64,000 bases of DNA from Adenophora triphylla var. japonica (Eukaryota; Streptophyta; Magnoliopsida; Asterales; Campanulaceae), in NCBI GenBank assembly GCA_022495995.1, contig JAFEMH010001356.1, positions 1 through 64,000 on the forward strand, written 5' to 3'. Positions within the stretch are counted from its first letter, which is position 1, and each line of letters opens with the position of its first letter. The position numbers and the translations under genes are program-made. The notes under the pieces were generated by a model, which saw nothing but the letters and a program-made list of their open reading frames with translations, was not told the origin of the DNA and ran no database searches. This document shows positions 1 to 11,101 of the stretch, one piece after another.

Positions 1-301
1 CATAATCATCTAGTCACCTTATGAATTTAGAGTGAGCCCTCTCATATAGCGCGATCAGATCTGCCTCTTCCTTCTTTGCTACCTTCTTTGCTTTCTCCGA
101 ACTTTCTGCTGTTGCATCCGCGACATTACTGGTAGGAACGGCCTCTACTTTGTTCTTTGAATCCTGACGATTCCCGATTGAAGCAGCCATTGAAGCCAAC
201 AAGCCCTTGTCTTTCAACAAGGCTTTCATCTTAATTTGCCAAAGAGAAAAACTATTCTTCCCATTAAACTTGTCGACCGGTGATTCAATTTATGATCCCA
301 T
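1..301 (-). pseudogene. Copia-A gag, N-terminal part, cut by window edge
   Basis: N-terminal part of a Copia-type Gag, the structural protein of retrotransposon particles. The reading frame carries a MKALLKDKG segment followed by a Lys/Glu/Ala-rich stretch. It is closely similar to the longer Gag frames at 12508 and 39495 in this window, which identifies it. The family start codon lies at 301-299, but the fourth codon is TAA, so translation from it would stop at once; an internal Met (position 229) is the next possible start. The 5' LTR (363-722) and primer site lie upstream on the same strand. The rest of the element is outside the window. Family assignment is by similarity within the window and is fairly safe; function is very likely lost. 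Confidence 0.75.
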
Positions 302-347
302 CTTCTTCTGCAGCGGAATAACCCCTACACCTTTCTCAACCTGACCG

Positions 348-359
348 GCTCTGATAGCA
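348..359 (-). other. Primer binding site of Copia-A (degenerate)
   Basis: Read on the minus strand this is TGCTATCAGAGC, one base away from TGGTATCAGAGC, the complement of the plant initiator tRNA-Met 3' end used by many Copia elements. It sits three bases inside the LTR edge at 363. Confidence 0.7.
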
Positions 360-362
360 ATT

Positions 363-722
363 TGTTAGAACAGAGTCTATGTAGAAGATATAAAATAAGC
401 AAAAATCACACAACACACAGATATACGTGGTACAAACCCTGCAGGGTTTTCAACCCTGAAACCAAATTTTCCGCTGAATAGGCCCAATCCGGCATAGGGC
501 GTGATCGCCCCTTACCGGGGCACGATCGCCCCATCTCCAAATATGTCCACCGCGCGATCGCCCCACTCCTGGGCATGGTCGCTCACTTTAGACAGTAACT
601 TGGGGAGGTCGCGCGCCTCATGCCCGCGCAATCACTCCCTTATGTGCCACAAGAATTCCGTGTATTACTTGTTTAATCCACTAATTTAGTCATCCCCAAC
701 TTATATGGCACCAAACCCAACA
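363..722 (-). repeat. 5' LTR of Copia-A
   Basis: On the minus strand it runs from TGTTGGGTTTGG to ...TGTTCTAACA. It aligns with the Copia-B LTR (11894-12449) over the U3 part, including the GATCGC/GCGACC motif array and the CCCTGCAGGG-like stretch. It is about 200 bp shorter because the segment that holds the TATA box in Copia-B is missing. So this LTR probably lacks its promoter. Confidence 0.65.
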
Positions 723-905
723 ACCGTCGTTAGGTTTACTTTCAGCCTCCACCCCCAAAGTCTCCCACCCATTCCAGCTAAGCCACCCTCGATTCTCAAG
801 CCCTTTCTAACAGTTATTACCCGACAATTTCTCCGAGAACTTAACAAAGTCAGGTTTTTCTGAAATTAATGCAAGCTTGGATTTGGTCATCGATTTGTTA
901 GGTGG

Positions 906-2338
906 TAATAGATGTGGTTTTACCCATCCAAAAGATATATTTCCAAGCTTATTTGATGCTCAAAACCTTGATAATTTAATGTGTTTTGTAGTGTTTTGAA
1001 AGTACAGGGGTTGAAGTGTAATTAGGCAGAAAACGGAGGATATAAACTAATTTTGGAAGTTCAGGGACCAAATTTAAAATATGGAAAATTAAGGAGTAAA
1101 CAGGAATTATAAATTTCAAGGGGTAAAGTGAAATTTACTGGAAATTATGGACCAAACTACAAAAGAGGGAAGTTCATGGGCTAAACTGCAACTAATCTGA
1201 AGTAGAAGGGCTGAGGCTGAAACTAACAATGATGGCCGCAAGAAATAGGGCCATGGCCGAGAGTGGCCTAGAAAATGGGGCCAAAAGGGCCGAGCGATCA
1301 CGCACAAAAGGGAGCGGTCGCGCAACAGAGGCAGAAAAACAGGGCGACCGCGCATGGCTGGCCGAGCGACCGCGCCCATGGCCTGGCCGTGGATCTGTGA
1401 CGGATTTCTATGATGGAAGTGGTCCGTCAAAGAATTAAAGGCAGTCTTCAACAGAATCACCAACATATTAGTGACGAATTATCGGCAGAATACTAATTTG
1501 ACTAGGAATTGACCTATTTTGACTGTAAATCAGGAATCCCTCCTCCCTCCTCCTATATAAAGGATCTCTAGACAAGTTTTTACATATCTTTCATCTCTTA
1601 TTTTCGCTTATCATCCTTTATATCTCTTCTTCTCTTCTACATATTAGATTAGGGTTTTATTTTATTTTGAAGATTCAAGAACAAGATTTATTTATTTTAA
1701 TGGTCTTTCAAGACTAATTTATTTTATTCATGGATTGAGGTAAGTAACAATTTAATCTTTATTCTAGGGTTTTAATTCTTCCTATCTCTGTCATTCTTGC
1801 GTGGTAAAATATTCTTAATTCGTTCTAGGGTTTCAGATTTATGTTAAGATACTTTTGGCCCTAGAATTTGTGAGTATTCATTGTTACAGTAACTCGGACA
1901 TAGATACATTGATCATTATTTTACTACTTAGACCTAATTGAGGACATAGCTGAATTTAATTGGGTTTAGGTTCATATATTCTTTTGATCTTAATGAATTC
2001 TTCAATTATTATATATATGTAACTGGAGTATAATAAAAAGAGAATATTTGAGTTGCAAATCGCACACCAAACCGTCCCAACTCATGATTTTGTGAATGAA
2101 ACCAAGAATGAGATTGAATCATTTTCTACATGAAATAAAAAGCATAAAGTGACAATTTTTATGATCCCTAATCCATGAATCCCTTGTTTCTTGATTTCTT
2201 TGCTTGTTTTATTTTGCTTTCTTAAATTAATAATTAAATCAATCAAACCTTTTTTTTATTACTTTGATACACTAATAAAATACACTTGTTCCACTTTAGT
2301 CCCTGTGGATTCGACCCTTACTTTGTGCTATTACTACA
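906..2338 (+). repeat. LTR copy 1 of the tandem element
   Basis: Aligns base by base with the copies at 2697 and 4487. Its first bases (TAATAGATGTGG) differ slightly from TGATGGATGTGG in the other two. It contains the GC-rich block with GCGACCGCGC motifs at about 1280-1385. Confidence 0.8.
1554..1561 (+). promoter_or_regulatory. TATA box of LTR copy 1
   Basis: TATATAAA, conserved at the same place in copies 2 (3345-3352) and 3 (5134-5141, TATATAAA). It follows a CCTCC-rich tract and lies about 170 bp downstream of the GC-rich motif array. Confidence 0.65.
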
Positions 2339-2696
2339 TTGGTAACTAGTGTCCTTGTGCAGAAATTTATCTTGTTATCCTTGATTTAGAGTATGACACA
2401 AGTGACCCTATAACATATCTTATTTTGGAAACAATGATGTCCTATATTTCATTCATCTTTCATTATGTGGTGGAGAATTGTAAGTTAGATGCATCCATGT
2501 AAATATAATCACATGTTCATGATGATACTTGTAGATTATGTGTGTTGTGAAGATCTGAGACTTGTTGTGCCAACAACTTATTATATGAATTGAAAAATCC
2601 AAAAATATTTTATTTATTTTTATTAGTTAGTTAGTTCTTATTTTGTTTTAGTTTTGTTTAACTCGAGGACGAGCAAAAAATAAGTTTGGGGGTATT
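2339..2696 (+). other. Internal piece 1 of the tandem element, non-coding
   Basis: 358 bp between LTR copies 1 and 2. It starts with a possible primer site (TGGTAACTAGTG at 2340-2351) and ends with the polypurine tract AAGTTTGGGGG. No gag or pol trace is visible. Confidence 0.65.
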
Positions 2697-4129
2697 TGAT
2701 GGATGTGGTTTTATCCATTCAAAAGATATGTTTTCAAGCTTATTTGATGCTCAAAACCTTGAGAATTTAATGTGTTTTGTAGCGTTTTGAAAGTACAGGG
2801 GTTGAAGTGCAATTAGGCAAAAAATGAAGGATATAAACTAATTTTGGAAGTTTATGGACCAAATTGCAAATATGGAAAATTAAGGAGTAAACTGAAATTA
2901 AAAAGTTCAAGGAGTAAAGTGAAATTTACTGGAAATTATGGACCAAACTACAAAAGAGAAAAGTTTATGGGCTAAACTGCAACTAATCTGAAGTAGAAGG
3001 GTAAAGGCTGAAAGTAACAACGCTGGCCGCAAGAAATAGGGCCATGGCTGAGAGTGGCCGAGAAAATGGGGCCAAAATGGCCAAGTGATCACGCACAAAA
3101 GGGAGCGGCCGCGCAACAGAGGCAGAAAAACAGGGCGACCACGTATGGCTGGCCGAGCGACCGCGCCCATGGCCTGGCCGTGGATCATTGACGGATTTCT
3201 GTGACGAAAGTGGTCCGTCACAGAATTAAATGCAGTCTTCAACAGAATCAGCGACAGATTAGTGACGGATTTTCGGCAGAATCCTAATTTGACTAGGACT
3301 TGACCTATTTTGGTTGTAAATTAGGAATCCCTCCTCCCTCCTTCTATATAAAGGATCACTAGACAAGTTTTTACATATCTTTCATCTCTTATTTTCTCTT
3401 ATCATCCTTTATATCTCTTCTTCTCTTGTATATATTAGATTAGGGTTTTTATTTATTTGGAAGTTTCAAGAACAAGATTTATTTATTTTAATGGTCTTTC
3501 AAGGCTAATTTATTTGATTCGTGGATTGAGGTAAGTAACAATTTGATCTTTATCCTAGTGTTTTAATTCATCCTATCTCTCTCATTCTTGCGTGGTAAAA
3601 TATTCTTAATTCGTTCTAGGGTTTCAGATTTATGTTAAGATACTTTTGGCCCTAGAATTTGTGGGTATCCATTGTTACAGTAACTCAGACATATATATAT
3701 TGACCATTATTTTACTACTTAGACCTAATTGTGGACGTAACTGAATTTAATTGGGTTTAGGTTCATATATTCTTTTGATCATAATGAATTCTTCAATTAT
3801 TATATATACGTAACTGGAGTATAATAAAAAGAGAATATGAGTTGTAAATCGCACACCAAACCGTCTCAACTCATGATTTTGTGAATGAACCCAAGAATGA
3901 GATTGAATCATTTTTACATGAAATAAAAAGCATAAACTGACAATTGTTACGATCCCTAATCCATGAATCCTTTTTTTCTTGATTTTTTTTGCTTGTTTTA
4001 TTTTGCTTTCTTAGATTAATAATTAAACCAATCAAACCTTTTTTTTTATTACTTTGATACACTAATAAAATACAATTGTTCCACTTTAGTCCATGTGGTT
4101 TCGACCCTTGCTTTGTACATAATACTACA
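2697..4129 (+). repeat. LTR copy 2 of the tandem element
   Basis: Starts with TGATGGATGTGG right after the polypurine tract and ends ...TACTACA. It has a TATA box at 3345-3352. Confidence 0.8.
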
Positions 4130-4486
4130 TTTGTAACTAGTGTCCTTGTGCAAAAATTTATCTTGTTATCATGAATTAGAGCATGACACAATTAACCATA
4201 TAAAATATCTTATTTTGGAAACAATGATCTCCCATATTTCATTCATCTTTTATTATGTGGTGGAGAATTGTAAGTTAGATGCATCCATGTAAATATAATC
4301 ACATGTTCATGATGATACTTGTAGATTATGTGTGTTGTGAAGATCTGAGACTTGTTGTGCCAACAACTTATTATATGAATTGAACAATCCAAAAATATTT
4401 TATTTATTTTTATTAGTTAGTTAGTTCTTATTTTGTTTTAGTTTTGTTTAACTCGAGGATGAGCAAAATATAAGTTTGGGGGTATT
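4130..4486 (+). other. Internal piece 2 of the tandem element, non-coding
   Basis: 357 bp, aligning with internal piece 1 along its whole length, including the purine tract at its end. No coding trace. Confidence 0.65.
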
Positions 4487-5926
4487 TGATGGATGTGGTT
4501 TTACCCATCCAAAAGATATGTTTCTAAGCTTATTTGATGTTCAAAACCTTGAGAATTTATGTGTTTTGTAGTGTTTTGAAAGTACAGGGGTTGAAGTGCA
4601 ATTAGGCAGAAAATGGATGATATAAACTAATTTTGGAAGTTCAGGGACCAAATTGCAAATATGGAAAATTAAGGAGTATACTGGAATTAAAAATTTCAAG
4701 GGGTAAAGTGAAATTTATTGGAAATTATAGACCAAAGTACAAAAGAGAAAAGTTCATGGGCTAAACTGCAACTAATCTGAAGTAGAAGGGTTGAGGCTGA
4801 AAGTAACAATGTTGGCCGCAAGAAATAGGGCCATGGCCGAGAGTGTCCGAGAAAATGGGGCCAAAAGGGCCGAGTGATCGCGCATAAAAGGGAGCGGCTG
4901 CGCAACAGAGGCATAAAAACAGGGCGACCACGCATGGCTGGCCGAGCGACCGCGCCCATGTCCTGGCCGAGGATCAGTGACGGATTTCTGTGACGGAAGT
5001 GGTCCATCACAGAATTAAAAGCAGTCTTCAACAGAATCAGCAACAGATTAGTGACGAATTTTCGACAAAATCTTAATTTGACTAGGAATTGACCTATTTT
5101 GGTTGTAAATTAGGAATCCCTCCTCCATCCTTCTATATAAATGATCCCTAGACAAGTTTTTACATATCTTTCATCTCTTATTTTCTCTTATCATCCTTTA
5201 TATCTCTTCTTCTCTTGTACATATTAGATTATGGTTTTTATTTATTTTGAAGTTTGAAGAACACGATTTATTTATTTTAATGGTCTTTCAAGGCTAATTT
5301 ATTTGATTCATGGATTGAGGTAACTGGTAAGTAACAATTAGATCTTTATGCTAGGGTTTTAATTCTTCACATCTCTCTCATTCTTGCGTGGTAAAATATT
5401 CTTAATTCGTTATAGGGTTTCAGATTCATGTTAAGATACTTTTGGCCCTAAAATTTGTGGGTATCTATTGTTACAGTAACTCGGACATAGATACAATGAC
5501 CATTATTTTACTACTTAGACCCAATTGAGGACGTAACTGAATTTAGTTGGGTTTAGGTTCATATATTCTTTTATCTTAATGAATTCTTCAATTATTATAT
5601 ATACGTAACTGGAGTATAATAAAAAGAGAATATTTGAGTTGCAAATCGCATACCAAACCTTTCCAGCTCATGATTTTGTGAATGAATCCAAGAATGAGAT
5701 TGAATCAATTTCTACATGAAATAAAAAGCATAAAGTGACAATTGTTATGATCCCTAATCCATGAATCCCTTGTTTCTTGATTTCTTTGCTTGTTTTATTT
5801 TGCTTTCTTAGATTAATAATTAAACCAATCAAAGCCCTTTTTTTGATTAATTTGATACACTAATAAATACACTTGTTCCACTTTAGTCCATGTGGATTCA
5901 ACCATTGCTTTGTGCATATTACTACA
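4487..5926 (+). repeat. LTR copy 3 of the tandem element
   Basis: Third LTR. Similarity to the other copies runs 12 bp past its TACTACA end (GGTAACTAGT) and then stops near 5938. This leaves a short stub of primer-site sequence. The next ~270 bp up to the MITE at 6213 hold no gene that I can see. Confidence 0.75.
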
Positions 5927-6212
5927 TTGGTAACTAGTACACTTAATTGCTAGGTATTTATAATAAGCGGGAGATATTCTCCATCAGGTGGCGTCTTCGA
6001 ATGAAATAAAGACGGTTGTGTACCGGGTCGGGAAATTCTTGAGCTTGATATTACACATATTGGGTGTATTTTGTACGTTTTAACTGTTTGTATGCTTGAT
6101 TTGTGAACTGGGATTGTGAATTTTTTCAATCTTGAGATCTAGATTTGTGGATTTTTTCAATCTTGTTCCTATTTCGACTTGGTTAATTTATCCCACTCAA
6201 TCTTGATAGTTA

Positions 6213-6622
6213 GGGTCCACTCTCGAGTTTTTAAAGAAGATGAAAGAAAGGGAGGGGAGAGAAGGGGAAGGGAAAGAAGAGGAGGGGAGAGAATTCAATA
6301 ACTTTTTAAAGTGCTCCGGAGTTTAGGAAGGAAAAGTAAGGAAAAAAAGAATTACACTTGTACACTTAATGATAGAAAAAGAGAAATTTATATTTAAGGA
6401 ATAAAATAGGTTTAACCAAAAAAATTGTTTTATAAGATTTCCTTTCCTTCCAATTCCTCCCACTTTTGGGAGAATTGTGTAGGAGAGAAAATTTTAAATA
6501 AAATTATTTCCTTCCACTTCCTTTCTGAAAAATCTCGGGAGCAACTTTAGGGTGGAAAAAAATATTTGATTTACTCTCATTTCCTTTCATTTCTCTCATT
6601 TTTAAAACTCGGGAGCACACCC
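6213..6622. mobile_element. Tourist-like (PIF/Harbinger-type) MITE
   Basis: About 410 bp flanked by the 3 bp direct repeat TTA (6210-6212 and 6623-6625). The ends are inverted repeats: GGGTCCACTCTCGAGTTTT on the left, and on the right the complement of GGGTGTGCTCCCGAGTTTT. A TTA duplication with GGG-type ends is the hallmark of Tourist/Harbinger MITEs. The inside is a purine-rich arm followed by a pyrimidine-rich arm, so the whole element could fold back. No transposase is encoded; it would need one in trans. Confidence 0.7.
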
Positions 6623-7614
6623 TTAATAAATGATATATTTTGGAGGTTAGGGCGAAGAAGATCATCAACATATGAAGCGGAAATTGTGTGTTTTTTTTCA
6701 ATTGTTTTTTAAGCAAAAACAAGGGGAAATTAAAATTGGTGGTTGATTTTGTCAATGATGGTGGTTATGGTGGTGGGGGCGGTTGTGTTGTTGGACTGTT
6801 GGTGTTGGAGACGGTGGTGATGGTTAGTGGGGTTATAGACCTCGTTAGTTTTTTTTAATAAATATGGACAAAGTTGAATTGCTTTTTGTTAACTTTCTTA
6901 GTTTTGTTAAATGTCTTAGCAAAATATCTTTGTAGCCCTTAAAATGTCACGTGTGTAGCACATGTCACCCATTTCGTTAATTTTTTAACTGACCATCCAT
7001 TTTTACATTACATTGCTCTGGTTCACTAAATTGAAGAATCGAAATGCAGCATTGAGAAATTCGATAACCAATTGCAATTTTTGTAAAAACTTAGGTTACC
7101 AAAATGCTATTGCACCTTAAACTTATCCCTATAATGATCTTCATCATTCTCCCTTACTTCAAAAAATTTGTCACTGAATTTGGATTCGTACTCGAATCTG
7201 TAATAGTGCAAAAAGAACATGTACACTCAGATCTGATATCATATGAATCTGACAAATTTCAAATCCTTAACGAACCTTGAACTTGTACACTCGGATGATA
7301 ACATATATTCATCCAATTTGCCCTGCGCAACAGAATGAATTCATGGAGTAACAAATTTTTTATATAGCTAGAAAAAAATGTCTTCGATTGGGAAATATCA
7401 AATGGATCGTTACACTGATGAATAACAATTTATTCATCATAGATCCGTGTTTTATACCGATCAACTATAAATTGTGAAATGCGTAAAAGGTTGGAGATAA
7501 TGTCAAATTGACAATTTTCGCAATCACACTTATTATACATCAGAGGTTTTGACCATTCGATAAGAACATCCACATTTGAAGATTCGAAGAAAGGTCATGC
7601 GAGATCAAATATCT

Positions 7615-7639
7615 TCTCTCTCTCTCTCTCTCTCTCTCT
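7615..7639. repeat. (TC)n microsatellite
   Basis: Uninterrupted CT/TC dinucleotide run of about 12 units. Confidence 0.85.
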
Positions 7640-7695
7640 TTTTTAATATAAGGAGAGAAAATAAATAAACGAATATCTCAATCAAAACACTTCAT

Positions 7696-7707
7696 GCTCT
7701 GATACCA
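7696..7707 (-). other. Isolated initiator-Met primer-site sequence
   Basis: On the minus strand this is exactly TGGTATCAGAGC, the usual Copia primer site. I could not define an LTR pair around it, so it may mark the remnant of a minus-strand element or be chance. Confidence 0.4.
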
Positions 7708-9095
7708 ACTTATTTAGGCAAAGCAAAAGCGAATAAAAGATAATATCAATGAATCGTGCATGATTGTCGGTGAAAATTCTTCGAATTTCGTTGAATCGCG
7801 CGCGATTACCTAAAATTGGCATTCAAAAAATATAATCACTTTTAGGAAATAAAGAAACAACGCTCAATTATCAAATTCAATAGTATTCAACTAATTTTCA
7901 GAGTTACATGATACCCTATTTTTATAAAACTTCTACGATTCGAAAAACAAGTCAAATCCTTATAGAATTAAGCATAATTTATATATGAACCTAAATCAAT
8001 TATAAAATCACAAAATATTGCCTAAATCTACTTCAAACATGAAATTATCACCTAATTAAATAAAGATATGAAAATTACATAAAAAAATTATTTAAAAAAA
8101 ACTAAAATTAAACTTATCTCTATACAATGATGAAGATGAATTTAGGGATAAATATGTGTTTTATTTTAATTATTTGTTATTTTATTATTATTTTCGGATT
8201 TAAGTATTAGTTGGTTAGTATTTTCAGTATTAGAAGTATATTATTACTTTATTTTGATAAATTAATGGTCTATAAGTTACCATATATGTTATGATTATTT
8301 TTGGAAGTGTTTTACTTTGATTTTCAAGTCTTAGCAATTCTATAAAATGCAAGTTAATTTTAGTTCTGAAAATTAGTCTTGATTAATAATATTTTGATAT
8401 TGAGCGGGTCTCTATATTTTTCAAAAGTGAGTTTGTCCTTTTGATGCCGATTTCATAGTATTCGTTGAATCAATAGGTTATTCAAAACTATTTTTCCGAT
8501 ATTGTTGCGACAAAATACTAATAGTATCTATCCATTTTATCCTTCTTATTTGCTTCCGTAGCGCTACATCAAATTCTTATCTTCAAAGAACAATTCTCCA
8601 TATCATATTGCTTATAGTTCGCGGGTCATTATTTACTCATTACGTTTTAAAATAAATGTATATTTTTTAATTTTTTTATCTAAAAATATATCTATTTTTA
8701 AATAATTAACATAATTCATAAATATTTTTCACCAGTTTTTTTTTTTTCATTTTTCATTATAAACTTGAAAAACTAAAATTTAAAAGTGTATAGAATGATA
8801 TTTATACATTTTCACTACGTAAAGTTTTTCTTAAATGAAAAGGTAGGGAGTAATTTTTAGATCAAGGTAATAAATACCATCATTTGTATCTTAAATAAAG
8901 AGACCCTTTTAATATTATATTCATTCTATTTTCACATCCATAATTTCAAAAAAAAAAAATTACAAAATAAGTGTTGCATTTTTAGAAAAAATAATACTTG
9001 TATTGTTCATTTATAAAGATAAAATTAAAGTAGAAATAAATAAAACACGTTTATAAAGGGTTGTGTTAAAATATGGAGAGCCAAAATATATTATA

Positions 9096-9391
9096 CTCCC
9101 TCCGTCCCGCTAGAAGTGTCACTTTTTATCCAAAATGGCGTTTCGTTTGAAGCGTCAACTTTCCTAAAAAGGAAATGTTTTATTAATATTCTATTATCCC
9201 ATCCACTATTCCCTCCACTAATTCTCTCTCCTCTACACTCACAAGTCACAACACTTTTTAAATTCACTATTTCCTCCACTAATTCTCTCTCCTATTTTCA
9301 AATTACACTCACAACATTTTTTCTTCCCACACTTTTCCTTAATTTCCGTGTCACCCTTAAAAGGGTGGCACTTCTAGCGGGACGGAGGGAG
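9096..9391. mobile_element. Stowaway-type MITE
   Basis: 296 bp with long inverted ends starting CTCCCTCCGTCCCGCTAGAA, flanked by TA (9094-9095, 9392-9393). The end sequence and the TA target are typical of Stowaway MITEs moved by Tc1/mariner-like transposases. The matching sequence at 10496 lacks this insert and so shows the empty site. Confidence 0.85.
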
Positions 9392-9422
9392 TATATTATA
9401 TTTGTTTCAAAATTAACATATA

Positions 9423-9707
9423 CTTCCTTCGTCCCAGTCCAATTGATACTTATTTATTTTTGGTCCGTTCCAGCCCAATTGATACTGTCTAAAATGGAAG
9501 TGAATTTTTACTATTTTCCCCACTCATTCTCTCTCCTATTTTACTTTTACACTCACAACACCAATCAAATCAATATTTCTTCCGCTCATTCTCTCTCCTA
9601 TTTAATTTTTCATACTCACAACATTTTCTTTCACTTTTTCTCTTTCTTACTTTTTCTTAATCTGTGTGCCCAAAAATTTAGTATCAATTGGGCTGAAACG
9701 GAGGGAG
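9423..9707. mobile_element. Stowaway-type MITE, diverged ends
   Basis: 285 bp between TA repeats at 9421-9422 and 9708-9709. The left end is CTTCCTTCGTCCCAG; the right end reads inwards CTCCCTCCGTTTCAG. A second inverted block, CCCAATTGATACT, lies just inside both ends. The sequence at 10496 is empty at this site too. Confidence 0.8.
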
Positions 9708-10104
9708 TACTAGAGAACTTATATTTATACACGAATATAAGTTCTAATTTTATTAGGATTTTAACAATTCTCGTTATTCCAATATACTATGCATTATTTT
9801 TCCTCAAATTGAAACATCTATAACGCATATTTTCAACTTGCCAAAAAGAAATTAAAATTGAAAAAAGTAAATAATAATATAAGTTCTAATTTTATTAGAA
9901 TTTTAACAATTCTCGTTATTCCAATATACTATGCATTATTTTCCCTCAAGTTGAAACATCTATAACACATATTTTCAGCAAAAATTTGATTTTGTAACAT
10001 GTTGTTCCAATATCTGATCAGTCATCCGAATCATGTCTTCTTTTCTTCAGTTTCGTGTATAACTTGTGCATTCACATGTCTTTTTTCTTCAATCTTCGTT
10101 TTTA

Positions 10105-10320
10105 TAGTTAACGACACTTAATCATCGTTTTTATAATTAACAACACTTAATCATCATTTTTAAAGTAGGCTACCACTAATTAACGTTTTTATAGTGGGTT
10201 ACCACTAATCACATTTTTATAGTGAACTCACGTGTTTAATTGGGCTATCACTAATCACGTTTTTAGACTGACTACCACTAAATCACGTTTTTAGAGTGAA
10301 CTAACACTAATCTTGTATAA
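10105..10320. repeat. Degenerate ~30-35 bp tandem repeat in the TRIM-1 core
   Basis: Six to seven imperfect copies of a CGTTTTTATAGT...CACTAATCA unit. They make up most of the non-coding core of TRIM-1. Confidence 0.6.
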
Positions 10321-10495
10321 GATTATATGGATTAACGTGCTTTTCGTGAATATTCCATGTACTGAATACACCATCAGACTGATTTCAAATTGCCTGAACT
10401 AACCAGTTGATCACCACGAAAATACATGACCATATTTTATTTTTATTTTAAACAAACTATAGAGGGTTTTAATATCGAAACTTGATTTGATGCCA

Positions 10496-10751
10496 TGTTA
10501 AAATATGGAGAGCCAAAATATATTATTTATTATTTTCATATCAAAATTTACATAAACTAGAGAACTCATATTTATACACAAATTATATGAGTATTAATCA
10601 TATTATTAGGATTCTAACAATTCTCGTTATTATAATAGGAAATATAATTTTAATTATAAATATTCTAAATAAGATAACTGTGCTAAATTAGCTCAATACA
10701 AATTTAAATAACTAAATACCTTTTTTCTGAATATCTCTTAATATTGTAACA
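10496..10751 (-). repeat. Right LTR of TRIM-1 (MITE-free copy)
   Basis: Starts TGTTAAAATATGGAGAGCC and ends TTGTAACA. It matches the first half of the left copy but without its two MITEs. Confidence 0.5.
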
Positions 10752-10791
10752 TGTTGATAAGTCAATCTGGTAATAAATTAGGAGTATCATA

Positions 10792-11101
10792 CTCCCTCCG
10801 TCCCAATCTAAATATCTCAACTTTTCATTTTGGACGTCCCATTTAAAATGTCTCATTTTAAAAAAAGGAAAGTTTTTTTCACTATTCCACCCACTCATTC
10901 CCTCTCCTACTTTACTTTTACACTCACAACATTCTCTCTCCTAACTATTCCTCCCACTCATTCTCTCTCCTATTTAATTTTTTATACTCACAACATTTAA
11001 ACTTTTTCTCTTTTCTACATCACTTTTTCTCTTTCCTACCTCACATATCTTAATTCCCGCACCAAACCCATTTTTGAACATTTAGATTGAAACGGAGGGA
11101 G
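10792..11101. mobile_element. Stowaway-type MITE
   Basis: 310 bp flanked by TA (10790-10791, 11102-11103). The left end is CTCCCTCCGTCCCAATCTAA; the right end reads inwards CTCCCTCCGTTTCAATCTAA. It lies 40 bp outside TRIM-1. Confidence 0.85.

Larger units (their letters stand above)
906..5938 (+). mobile_element. LTR retrotransposon in tandem form: LTR-int-LTR-int-LTR
   Basis: Three copies of a ~1.43 kb LTR alternate with two ~358 bp internal pieces; the period is about 1790 bp. Each internal piece starts with a TGGTAACTAGTGTCC-like primer site and ends in a purine tract (AAGTTTGGGGGTATT) right before the next LTR, so the order is LTR, PBS, PPT, LTR with no coding region. The CTCGAGGACGAGCA and TGTGGATTCGACC stretches resemble those of Athila/Tat-type Gypsy elements (from memory, not searched). 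Tandem forms like this usually arise by recombination between LTRs. No clear target duplication is visible at the outer ends. The minus-strand open frames repeated in each copy are shadows. Confidence 0.75.
6626..9063. other. AT-rich stretch with no gene seen
   Basis: About 2.4 kb of AT-rich DNA. Open frames here are short and show no recognisable protein. It holds a TC microsatellite (7615-7639) and an isolated primer-site-like sequence (7696-7707), so part of it may be an old Copia remnant. Confidence 0.6.
9064..9999 (-). repeat. Left LTR of TRIM-1, interrupted by two MITEs
   Basis: Starts TGTTAAAATATGGAGAG. It contains MITEs at 9096 and 9423. A ~95 bp segment (9739-9832) is repeated in direct orientation at 9880-9966. 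Confidence 0.5.
9064..10751 (-). mobile_element. TRIM-like small LTR element (TRIM-1)
   Basis: Two copies of a sequence starting TGTTAAAATATGGAGAGCC and ending ...TTGTAACA bound a ~500 bp non-coding core. The left copy (9064-9999) is swollen by two MITEs and an internal duplication; the right copy (10496-10751) is 256 bp. Next to the right copy, minus strand, is TGGCATCAAATC, a degenerate initiator-Met primer site, so the element reads on the minus strand. Flanks give a near match GGTTG/TGTTG. The two copies agree well in their first half but poorly in the second, so the exact structure is less certain than that of the element at 52803. No protein is encoded. Confidence 0.5.

Noticed and set aside
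1116..1466. Minus-strand frame conserved in three copies (also at 2907-3242 and 4696-5043)
   Set aside because: Conserved only because it lies in the repeated LTR; it covers the GC-rich motif array and runs against the LTR promoter direction. No recognised domain.
9116..9823. 235-codon plus-strand frame
   Set aside because: Runs through two MITEs and LTR sequence; rich in Ser/Phe/Leu from CT-rich DNA, no domain.
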